This document shows, one piece after another, positions 1 to 6,095 of a stretch of DNA of 6,828 nucleotides. The translations under genes were made by a program, and so were the position numbers. Within the stretch, counting starts at the first letter, position 1. Each line of letters begins with the position of its first letter. The DNA is from Verrucomicrobiota bacterium. Lineage in GTDB: Bacteria; Verrucomicrobiota; Verrucomicrobiia; Limisphaerales; UBA11358. The DNA lies in contig JAJPKI010000298.1 of assembly GCA_021323835.1 (NCBI GenBank), positions 1 to 6,828 on the forward strand, given 5' to 3'. Under the pieces are notes generated by a model. The model saw only the letters and a program-made list of their open reading frames with translations, made no database searches and was not told the DNA's origin.

Positions 1-521
1 CCCGTGCCCATCACGAAGCCCGCGTCCGTGTTGCCGATGCCCGTGGCGAACAGATTGAACGCGCCCGCCATGCACGTGTGCGAATCCGTGCCGAAAAGAA
101 TTTCGCCCGGACGCGTGTGACCTTTCGCCGGAAGCGCCGTGTGACAAACGCCCGCGTAACGCGAACCGTATTGCCGTTTCAACATCCCTTTGCTCGTGTC
201 GAAATGCCAATGACCGTTCGGGTCGTCAATCACGTCGTAAAAATACGGCAAGCCCTGTTCCTTCACGAAATCGCGGAGGATGTCCACGTTGCGATTCGAT
301 TTGGAATCCGCAGTGAAAATGTAATGGTCGGGGATGATGACGATTTTCTGTTTATCCCAGACTTTGGCATCCTTGCCGAACTCGCGTTTGAACACGCCGA
401 TGGTTCCCGGCCCGCAAACGTCGTGCGTCATGAGCACGTCGGCGTTGACCCAGATGTTGTCGCCCGCCGCGACTTTCGATTTGCCTGAAGCCCGCGCGAG
501 CAATTTTTCCGTCAATGTCAT
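1..521 (-). CDS. leuC: 3-isopropylmalate dehydratase large subunit (LeuC), 5' part only
   Basis: Aconitase-superfamily hydratase that, with the small subunit LeuD, isomerises 2-isopropylmalate to 3-isopropylmalate in leucine biosynthesis in the cytoplasm. The first 173 codons are present and the gene runs off the left edge. Visible family signatures are an N-terminal TLTEKLLARASG segment, HDVCGPGTIGVFK at about 33-45, IPDHYIFTADSKSNRN at about 63-78, GVCHTALPAKG at 124-134 and the GTDSHT motif at 144-149 followed by an ATGIGNTDAGF stretch. The three cysteines that ligate the 4Fe-4S cluster lie further downstream and cannot be seen. The start is the ATG at 519-521, because an in-frame stop lies five codons upstream. 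No Shine-Dalgarno motif precedes it. The gene is divergent from the lipoprotein gene, and leuD is not in the window. Homoaconitase and the short archaeal-type IPM dehydratases are close relatives, so substrate assignment is less certain than family. Confidence 0.87.
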   Translation of the reverse strand, partial: MTLTEKLLARASGKSKVAAGDNIWVNADVLMTHDVCGPGTIGVFKREFGKDAKVWDKQKIVIIPDHYIFTADSKSNRNVDILRDFVKEQGLPYFYDVIDDPNGHWHFDTSKGMLKRQYGSRYAGVCHTALPAKGHTRPGEILFGTDSHTCMAGAFNLFATGIGNTDAGFVMGT

Positions 522-530
522 AGGCTGACC

Positions 531-558
531 AGTTTAACAGAAAGTGCGCGGAGTTCAA
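531..558 (-). promoter_or_regulatory. Possible sigma-70-like promoter of leuC
   Basis: On the minus strand TTGAAC (553-558) and TAAACT (531-536) are separated by 16 bases, each matching four of six bases of the -35 and -10 consensus. The -10 box ends only nine bases before the leuC ATG, so transcription from it would give a nearly leaderless mRNA. That would agree with the missing SD motif. The match is weak and could be chance. Confidence 0.22.
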
Positions 559-623
559 CTGAACAAAAAGCGCTCAATGGTTAATCCTTGAATGAAATTG
601 GAGAACGTGTTTGGTTAAAGCAT

Positions 624-1241
624 ATGCATTTTTGGAAATCATCAACGATTGCGAACGCAATTGTGCTTGGCCTAATTTTTCTTTCAGGTTGTAGGACCGC
701 AGCTTTTGATGCCGAATGGACAAATGATACGAATACTTGGAAAGCATACTCCTTAAACGGAGTGCAATTTCGAATTCCCGTCGAACTGCAGCAAATGAAA
801 ATGAATTCCAATACTTGGTGGTTTGTGATCAAGGCTGACCAAGCAGATAATTTTGGTTATGGCGTTGACGAAGCGGTGCAAATTAGCTGCACATCTAAAG
901 AACCATCGTTAATCCAAGCGGCGGAGAAGCGCACCGTTAATCTGATTGAAGCTGACGGAGGAAGGACAAGCGTGACTCAAAAACCTGTGAAAGGTATCTT
1001 ATATTATGCTCCTCTTGGTTTTCAACATCCGGCTGGAAGCAAATCAAAATTCTCTGACAATATAATTGATGGTTCTTCATTTGGTTACATTTTCACTATC
1101 GGAGGAACAAATCATGTGCAAATCTGTTTTATCAAAAATAACCACACACCGTTTCCATACGAGAAATGGAAACCAGAAACAGAAATTTTTACTGATAAGG
1201 AACGTGCGTTGATTGATAAGGTTGTTCTCTCCGCACAATAA
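624..1241 (+). CDS. Predicted lipoprotein of unknown function
   Basis: A 205-residue protein that I do not recognise. Its N-terminus has a short basic region with Lys5, a hydrophobic stretch at about 9-20 and a lipobox LSGC ending at Cys23, which is what signal peptidase II needs. Arg follows the cysteine, so outer-membrane sorting would be expected under the E. coli rule, if that applies here. The mature part is hydrophilic and mixed polar, with two further cysteines (89 and 168) and many Asn, Lys and aromatic residues. No catalytic motif is apparent. I chose ATG 624 because it gives a normal-length signal peptide. An in-frame TTG at 588 would add 12 residues. Neither start has an SD motif. 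The gene is distinctly AT-rich, with sampled 60-base rows at roughly 30-45% GC against about 65% in rows of dus and prs, which suggests recent acquisition or weak constraint. It stands alone: leuC is divergent and the next gene convergent. Confidence 0.72.
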   Translation: MHFWKSSTIANAIVLGLIFLSGCRTAAFDAEWTNDTNTWKAYSLNGVQFRIPVELQQMKMNSNTWWFVIKADQADNFGYGVDEAVQISCTSKEPSLIQAAEKRTVNLIEADGGRTSVTQKPVKGILYYAPLGFQHPAGSKSKFSDNIIDGSSFGYIFTIGGTNHVQICFIKNNHTPFPYEKWKPETEIFTDKERALIDKVVLSAQ

Positions 1242-1293
1242 CTTTTTACTTCACCTTGACCTGAAGCTTAATTGCGTATTCTAATTCGATTTA

Positions 1294-1303
1294 CCCCCCC
1301 CCC
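1294..1303. repeat. Homopolymer tract of ten C
   Basis: Ten consecutive cytosines lie in the 109-base gap between the convergent lipoprotein and hydrolase genes. The tract is outside both coding regions and about 50 bases beyond each stop codon. It may vary in length by slippage or be a sequencing artefact. The rest of the gap holds no clear terminator. Confidence 0.9.
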
Positions 1304-1350
1304 GCATCCAATCGCAACAAACAATGTCCGCAATCCACGACCTGTTAGTT

Positions 1351-2466
1351 TCAATGTGAATTGTCTGCCTTGGCGGCGAGCATGTCCTGTAATTGCAGCT
1401 TGAGCCACGGCCATGCGAGTTGGGCAATGAGTTCGTGGCCGCGTTCGTTCGGATGAAAATCGCGGGGAATGGTAATCGGTAGAAAATCTCCATTTACGGC
1501 GGCGGACAATTCCGGGCCGAGGTCGTGAAACGCAATGTCATTGCGCGAAAAGAAATTGGAGGCTTCCTGGAAAAAAATCTTGTTGGCGGCGCCGTCATTC
1601 AAGCCCAAGGGAAATTTCGGAAAGCCGTTGAAACCTGTCGTCATCACCAGCAAGCGGCAGTGGTGAGCCGCGCACCACGCGCGCAGATGTAGAAACAATG
1701 CCTGTTCCAGTTGCAAGGCGTAGGCCGTGTCTTCTTTGCCATGGACGTCTGCACTTGTCATGTCTTGGTGCGGATGTTCTTGTCCTTGCAAAACAATACG
1801 CACGAACTGCGCGAGTTCAACGTGTTCAACCATCCATCGAAACAATGGCGACGCGCGCAAATTTTTTTTGGGCGTCGCAGCAAAAAGCGCAGTGTCGGCC
1901 ACAACCGCGTTTGAATTAGCGGGATTCAGCCGGTAAAAAGCGTGCCGCACACTGCGCTCCACGTCATCGTTGTTCAGGAAAACAACGATGGCTGCCGGAT
2001 GAATTCGCTCGCCGAGATTTTCCACGAACGCCACATAATCCGAAGTGCCCCAGCTTGGAGCGCCGCCGTTAAGAAATTCAAACGATTTGGGAGGATAATT
2101 TGCGGAAACGAGTTGATTGAGGCGGGACACAAAGGCGTTGGTTTCATCCACCAGCCAGCCGAACGTAAATGAATCGCCCACGACAAGCACACGGTTCGTC
2201 GCGGCGCCGATAGGTCCGCCGCGCAAATGCTCTTCATTGAACCGATTATACGTCAGGCGCTGCTGGAATTGATGCCGCACAATCGTGTCGGCCATATTCA
2301 TTTCTCCTCCCCACGCCGAGCGCTCCATCCAAACTCCGCTCATGTCCTGCGGCGCAAAAATGCGCACGAGTATTTCACACAAGAGCAAACCAACGAAGAT
2401 TGAAACGCAAACTCCCGCCAAACGAAACATCCATAACTTAAGTCTTGAGAAGCTGACTGTCCTCAT
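1351..2466 (-). CDS. Membrane-anchored SGNH/GDSL-type hydrolase
   Basis: A 371-residue protein with the block layout of SGNH hydrolases, a family of esterases, lipases and acetyl-esterases acting through a Ser-His-Asp site. Block I is VLVVGDSFTFG with the presumed nucleophile Ser99. A GGAPSWGTSDY segment at 134-144 fits block II, FLNNDD at 163-168 may supply the block III Asn, and DFHP at 336-339 gives the block V Asp336/His338 pair. A hydrophobic segment at about 16-37 reads as a signal anchor, placing the catalytic domain outside the cytoplasmic membrane. Acyl-chain or glycan substrates are typical of such anchored relatives, but the substrate here is unknown. The reading frame stays open upstream to an ATG at 2610, which would overlap dus. 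I prefer the ATG at 2464-2466, because it puts a short basic N-terminus directly before the membrane segment and leaves an intergenic region. No proper SD motif is seen. Confidence 0.75.
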   Translation of the reverse strand: MRTVSFSRLKLWMFRLAGVCVSIFVGLLLCEILVRIFAPQDMSGVWMERSAWGGEMNMADTIVRHQFQQRLTYNRFNEEHLRGGPIGAATNRVLVVGDSFTFGWLVDETNAFVSRLNQLVSANYPPKSFEFLNGGAPSWGTSDYVAFVENLGERIHPAAIVVFLNNDDVERSVRHAFYRLNPANSNAVVADTALFAATPKKNLRASPLFRWMVEHVELAQFVRIVLQGQEHPHQDMTSADVHGKEDTAYALQLEQALFLHLRAWCAAHHCRLLVMTTGFNGFPKFPLGLNDGAANKIFFQEASNFFSRNDIAFHDLGPELSAAVNGDFLPITIPRDFHPNERGHELIAQLAWPWLKLQLQDMLAAKADNSH

Positions 2467-2555
2467 TGGCGAATGGTTTTTCCAGCAGTTAAATTGCGGA
2501 ACGCCGGCAGCAATGACAAGAATTATTCGCCTTCCACCATCCGACTCGTTTAACT

Positions 2556-3602
2556 TTGCGCGTCGTGACTTCATCCGAAATATTTTTGCAATTGCTTCGC
2601 AGCGACGCACCGCTGTTGTCGCTCGCGCCGATGCAGGACGTGACGACGCTGCAATTCATGCGCGTCATCGCGCGTTACGGCGGGCCGGATATTTATTGGA
2701 CGGAATATTTTCGCGTCCACGGCGATTCTCGACCGGAAAAATGGATTCTCGACTCCATCACCAAAAATCCCACGGGCCGGCCGGTCATCGCGCAATTGAT
2801 TGGCAACGACATCCCCGCGCTCGTCCGCAACGCGAAGGAATTGCAGAAATATCCCGTCGCCGCGATTGACCTGAACCTCGGCTGCCCCGCGCCAATCGTT
2901 TACAAAAAATGCGCGGGTGGTGGGCTCTTGCGCGAGCCGGACAAAATTGACGCCATCCTCGGCGCGCTGCGCGACGCGGTGACGGTTCCGTTCACGGTGA
3001 AAACGCGCATCGGATTTGAATCGCCACAGGAATTTGACGCGCTGCTGGAAGTTTTTTCAAAACATGCAATTGATTTGCTCACCGTCCACGCGCGCACGGT
3101 GAAACAAATGTATCGGCCCGGTGTGCGCTACGATTTGATTGCACAAGCGGCGCGTGAATTAAAATGTCCTGTGTTCGCAAACGGCAACGTCCATAGCGCA
3201 TCGCAGGCGCAAGCGCTGGTCGCGGAAACTGGCGTGCGCGGTTTGATGATTGGGCGCGGCGCAATTCGCAATCCGTGGCTGTTCGACCAAATCCGCGCGC
3301 AATTTCGCGGTGAAGAAATCAAATTGCCGACGGGTCACGACGTTTTGAATTACATCCATGAATTGTGGGACAACGAAATCACGCCCGGCGTGAAAGAATC
3401 GGCGCAAGTGATGCGCATGAAAAAGTTCATGAACTTCATCGGCGAAGGCGTGACCGAAAAATTTCTTTTTGAAATCCGTCGCGTATTGACGACCGCAGAT
3501 TTATGGCGTGTCTGCGAAACTTATTTAAACCACGACGAACCCATGACATTGGAGCCAATTTTGATTCCCGAGGCAGCTTTGGAATTACCTGCGACGTTTT
3601 GA
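2556..3602 (+). CDS. dus: tRNA-dihydrouridine synthase (Dus family)
   Basis: FMN-dependent enzyme that reduces specific uridines to dihydrouridine in tRNA. It is 348 residues from the TTG at 2556, a normal length for the family. The TIM-barrel signatures run in order: PLLSLAPMQDVT (19-30) at the start of the barrel, IAQLIGND (78-85), NLGCP with the expected catalytic Cys110, the KKCAGGGLL loop (117-125), TVKTRIG (147-153), LTVHART (175-181) and MIGRGAIRNPWLF (231-243), which binds the FMN phosphate. A helical tRNA-binding region follows to the C-terminus. I cannot say whether it is DusA, DusB or DusC type, so the symbol is left general. No ATG precedes the conserved region except internal ones. 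GTG at 2565 is an equally good start, and neither has an SD motif. The gene is divergent from the SGNH hydrolase across about 90 bases and convergent with the next gene, 26 bases away. Confidence 0.9.
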   Translation: MRVVTSSEIFLQLLRSDAPLLSLAPMQDVTTLQFMRVIARYGGPDIYWTEYFRVHGDSRPEKWILDSITKNPTGRPVIAQLIGNDIPALVRNAKELQKYPVAAIDLNLGCPAPIVYKKCAGGGLLREPDKIDAILGALRDAVTVPFTVKTRIGFESPQEFDALLEVFSKHAIDLLTVHARTVKQMYRPGVRYDLIAQAARELKCPVFANGNVHSASQAQALVAETGVRGLMIGRGAIRNPWLFDQIRAQFRGEEIKLPTGHDVLNYIHELWDNEITPGVKESAQVMRMKKFMNFIGEGVTEKFLFEIRRVLTTADLWRVCETYLNHDEPMTLEPILIPEAALELPATF

Positions 3603-3628
3603 AGATGCGAAAATAATTGCGCGCAAAA

Positions 3629-4030
3629 CTAATCCGTTCCTTTTTTTCGGGGACGAATAAGACGCTGGCTTGATAGCCATTCCATCGCGGCTTCTTCGGT
3701 GCGAAACACGCTGATGGGAAAATGTCCTGACACGATGGTTGAAAAAATCCGCACCGAACCGAACATCGTTGGATTGTCCACGATAACCGCACGCGGGCCG
3801 ATGTTCGCGGGCAATTTGACATTGCGCACTGCGGTTGCGGCGCTCCAAATGTCATCCGTCGAAAGATACGGCGGCCCGGCCTGCCGCGCGTCAATCAATT
3901 CCGCGAACGGCAGCAGTTCTTCGCGTTGCGCCGTTTCCAAATGGCCGAGAATTTCTTTGACCGTGACCGGTTGCATGACCGTCGTGCGAATTTCGCCGCG
4001 CGTTTTATCAACAACAGATGTTATTGGCAT
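3629..4030 (-). CDS. Small conserved-type protein, SpoIIAA-like/STAS-fold candidate
   Basis: A 133-residue soluble protein with no signal peptide or membrane segment. Its pattern recalls the SpoIIAA-like family: a FAELIDARQA strand at 42-51, a helix region starting LSTDDIWSAA, a GPRAVIVDNPTMFGSVRIF segment at 79-96, and a C-terminal SVFRTEEAAMEWL at 107-119. In that family a Gly-x-x-Arg step followed by a VFR...EEA..WL ending is common. Function is generally unknown; STAS-like folds often mediate regulation or lipid/ligand binding. The C-terminal tail is basic (RPRKKGTD). I chose the ATG at 4028-4030. The frame extends upstream to 4186, but that would overlap the aldo/keto reductase end by over 80 bases and adds residues without resemblance to the family. 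The gene lies 73 bases after the reductase on the same strand, so co-transcription is plausible. The family call rests on remembered pattern only. Confidence 0.6.
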   Translation of the reverse strand: MPITSVVDKTRGEIRTTVMQPVTVKEILGHLETAQREELLPFAELIDARQAGPPYLSTDDIWSAATAVRNVKLPANIGPRAVIVDNPTMFGSVRIFSTIVSGHFPISVFRTEEAAMEWLSSQRLIRPRKKGTD

Positions 4031-4103
4031 AATGATTTTTACCCGCTGAATTTCCGGTGGCAGGACGAGCTTATTTAGCACGAATGCCGTTTGCAAAGGT
4101 AAA

Positions 4104-5003
4104 TTAATTGCCAACCAAATCTGCTGCGCCGGCATTTGCCCTGACTTGTTCCGGATTTTTGCAGCCGGGAATAAGCGCAGTGACAATTGGATTGCGCAGA
4201 CACCAGGCCATCGCCCATTTCGCCATCGGCACGCCGGACGGAACTTCTTCTTTTTGCAAGCGTTCCACTTCGGCCAAGTCGCGTTTCATTTTTTCAGCGT
4301 CGAAGGTTGAACGAACGTCATTGGCGGCAAAGGTCACGCCGGATTTGTATTTGCCCGAAAGCAATCCGCTGGCGAGTGGCACGCGGGCGAGAATTCCTAA
4401 ATTATTTTTCTCCGCATGCGGGAAATAAATTTCTTCAGGGCGACGGTCGAGGCGGTTGTAAACGACTTGCAATGCTTCCGCGCCGACGCTTGCGGCTTCG
4501 CGCGCTTGAAGTTCACTGCCTTTTTGCATGATGGAAATGCCTAGGTGACGAATTTTACCCGCGCGCTTTTGTTCGGCGAGAAATTGCCAGAGTTTTTCCT
4601 CCTGAAAAAATTTGTCCGTGCCGGAATGAAATTGATAAAGGTCAATTGTCTCGACGCGCAATGCTTTGAGCGAATCGTCCAATTGCTTCTGCACGCCGGC
4701 GATGGAGAAATCGTCGTCGCGGTCCATAAAACTTTTGAAACGATGGCCGAATTTCGTGGCGACAATCCATTTGGAGCGGTCGCGGCGCGACAGATAATTG
4801 CCGACAAGTTTTTCGGAAAGATGGTCGGGGCCGTAACATTCAGCGGTGTCAATCAAATTGATGCCGCATTCCGCCGCGGCGTCGAGAATCGCGTCCACTT
4901 CCGCCTGTGAAAAATTCACGCCCCATTCGCCGCCGAATTGCCACGTTCCAATGCCGATGACGGACACGCGGAGATTTGTCTTTCCCAAAGTGCGATAACG
5001 CAT
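4104..5003 (-). CDS. Aldo/keto reductase
   Basis: NADPH-dependent oxidoreductase of the aldo/keto reductase superfamily, cytoplasmic, with unassigned substrate. The 299-residue product begins RYRTLGKTNLRVSVIGIGTW, the usual N-terminal hairpin and first strand. The catalytic tetrad is complete: Asp52 and Tyr57 in IDTAECYG, Lys84 in ATKFGHR and His126 in YQFHSG. HLGISI (153-158) and the VVYN strand (180-183) fit the barrel, and ALIPGCKNPEQVRAN (276-290) is the cofactor 2'-phosphate binding region near the C-terminus. It resembles the broad group of reductases acting on small aldehydes and keto sugars. I prefer ATG 5001-5003, because it places the conserved YRTLG motif at the N-terminus as is normal. 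The ATG at 5060 would add 19 unconserved residues. Neither has a well-placed SD motif. It is divergent from prs and followed on the same strand by the small SpoIIAA-like candidate. Confidence 0.88.
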   Translation of the reverse strand: MRYRTLGKTNLRVSVIGIGTWQFGGEWGVNFSQAEVDAILDAAAECGINLIDTAECYGPDHLSEKLVGNYLSRRDRSKWIVATKFGHRFKSFMDRDDDFSIAGVQKQLDDSLKALRVETIDLYQFHSGTDKFFQEEKLWQFLAEQKRAGKIRHLGISIMQKGSELQAREAASVGAEALQVVYNRLDRRPEEIYFPHAEKNNLGILARVPLASGLLSGKYKSGVTFAANDVRSTFDAEKMKRDLAEVERLQKEEVPSGVPMAKWAMAWCLRNPIVTALIPGCKNPEQVRANAGAADLVGN

Positions 5004-5073
5004 GGCGAGATTTTGTGAGTAAAATCGGCTTGCGCCAAGTTTGTTCGTTGTTAAAGTCATTTCGAAATTTCAT

Positions 5074-5100
5074 CCGCCGACTGCGGCGGTTTTTTCTTTT
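5074..5100 (+). terminator. Intrinsic-terminator-like hairpin just upstream of prs
   Basis: CCGCCG (5074-5079) and CGGCGG (5084-5089) form a perfect six-base-pair GC stem with a four-base ACTG loop, followed at once by six T, one C and four T. This is the form of a Rho-independent terminator acting on plus-strand transcripts. The reverse strand has no U tract after the stem, so it is one-directional. Its position is odd: no plus-strand gene ends upstream, the gene on the left (the reductase) is on the other strand, and prs starts 20 bases after the T tract. It could be a leader attenuator for prs, a block against antisense transcription through the reductase, or a chance hairpin in promoter DNA. 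Confidence 0.55.
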
Positions 5101-5119
5101 AACCTGAATTTAACAAAGC

Positions 5120-6064
5120 GTGAAAATTTTTAGCGGCACCGCCAACGAACCTCTCGCGAAAGCGATTTGCAAATCCATCGGCACGGAACTCGGCAAATGC
5201 ACTATCAAGCCATTTCCCGACGGCGAGACGTTTGTGAAGATTGAAGAGAATGTGCGCGGTGAAGAAGTGTTTATCGTCCAGCCGACGTCGCCGCCGACAA
5301 ACCATAATTTGATGGAGCTGTTCATTATGATGGATGCGTTGCGTCGCGCGAGCGCGAAGCGGATTACGGCCGTGTTGCCGTTTTACGGTTACGCGCGTCA
5401 GGACAGAAAAGACCAGCCACGCGTTCCAATCACCGCGAAACTTGTCGCAAATTTAATCGTGGCAGCTGGTGCGAATCGTTTGCTCACAATGGATTTGCAC
5501 GCGCAACAGATTCAGGGTTTCTTCGATATTCCGGTTGACCATCTCTATGCCGCACCGGTGATGTATGAATATTTGAAGAAGAAAAAACTGACCGACCTCG
5601 TCATCGTCAGCCCGGACACCGGCGGTTTGAAAATGGCAGCAGCCTACGCGGCGACGCTCGAAGCGGGATTGGCAATTGTCGCCAAACGGCGCAAAAGCGC
5701 GACGGATGTGGAGAGCATGGCGGTCATCGGCGAAATCAAAGGAAAAAACATTTTAATCGTGGATGATTTGACGGAAACGGCGGGCACATTGACGGAAGCC
5801 GCGTCGTTATTGAAGAAAAAGGGCGCGAAGAACATCATCGCTTGCGTTTCGCACGCGCTTCTGGGCGAAACGGGCATCCAAAGATTGCGGAAATCGAGTA
5901 TTGACGAATTGATAACAACTGATACAGTCCAACGCCCGCCTATTGACGGCGTAAAGATTACGACGTTATCGGTGGCGGGATTGTTGGGCGAAGCTATCAA
6001 GCGAATCAACAGTAACTCGTCGGTTAACTCGCTTTTTGAATTCAAAGGCGGCCGGACAAGTTAG
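5120..6064 (+). CDS. prs: Ribose-phosphate pyrophosphokinase (PRPP synthetase)
   Basis: Makes phosphoribosyl pyrophosphate from ribose 5-phosphate and ATP, feeding purine, pyrimidine, histidine, tryptophan and NAD synthesis. The 314-residue product is the normal class I length. Seen in order: KIFSGTANEPLA at the N-terminus; FPDGE (32-36); PFYGYARQDRK (87-97) of the ATP-binding region; MDLHAQQIQGFF (124-135) with catalytic His127; SPDTGG (164-169); KRR at 189-191, giving the catalytic-loop Lys189 and Arg191; and the PRPP loop VDDLTETAGT (214-223). The C-terminus ends in the usual SVNSLF-type motif plus a short tail. The loop has Glu219 where E. coli has Asp. The start is GTG at 5120, because the protein begins exactly at the conserved first strand. 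There is no SD motif. A terminator-like hairpin lies just upstream, and the L25 gene follows after 31 bases, suggesting one transcript. Confidence 0.95.
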   Translation: MKIFSGTANEPLAKAICKSIGTELGKCTIKPFPDGETFVKIEENVRGEEVFIVQPTSPPTNHNLMELFIMMDALRRASAKRITAVLPFYGYARQDRKDQPRVPITAKLVANLIVAAGANRLLTMDLHAQQIQGFFDIPVDHLYAAPVMYEYLKKKKLTDLVIVSPDTGGLKMAAAYAATLEAGLAIVAKRRKSATDVESMAVIGEIKGKNILIVDDLTETAGTLTEAASLLKKKGAKNIIACVSHALLGETGIQRLRKSSIDELITTDTVQRPPIDGVKITTLSVAGLLGEAIKRINSNSSVNSLFEFKGGRTS

Positions 6065-6095
6065 CGGATAGCCGAACGCAAGATCAATTAGACAA

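Noticed and set aside
78..488. Plus-strand open frame of 136 codons
   Set aside because: It lies wholly antisense to the clearly conserved leuC coding sequence and its product is Arg/Val-rich with no domain pattern.
1242..1290. Short inverted repeat CTTCA/TGAAG after the lipoprotein gene as a terminator
   Set aside because: The stem is only five pairs, is AT-containing, and has no T tract after it.
2285..2869. Plus-strand open frame of 194 codons across the hydrolase start and the dus start
   Set aside because: It overlaps two well-supported genes, and its second half is an Arg-rich out-of-frame reading of dus.
3436..3894. Minus-strand open frame of 152 codons
   Set aside because: It is antisense to the end of dus and out of frame with the small gene at 3629-4030, and the product is Arg/Ser/Phe-rich with no pattern.
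4545..4910. Plus-strand open frame of 121 codons
   Set aside because: It is fully antisense to the aldo/keto reductase, whose catalytic residues are intact in the other strand.
5644..6045. Minus-strand open frame of 133 codons
   Set aside because: It is antisense to the catalytic half of prs and looks like a reverse-frame shadow.
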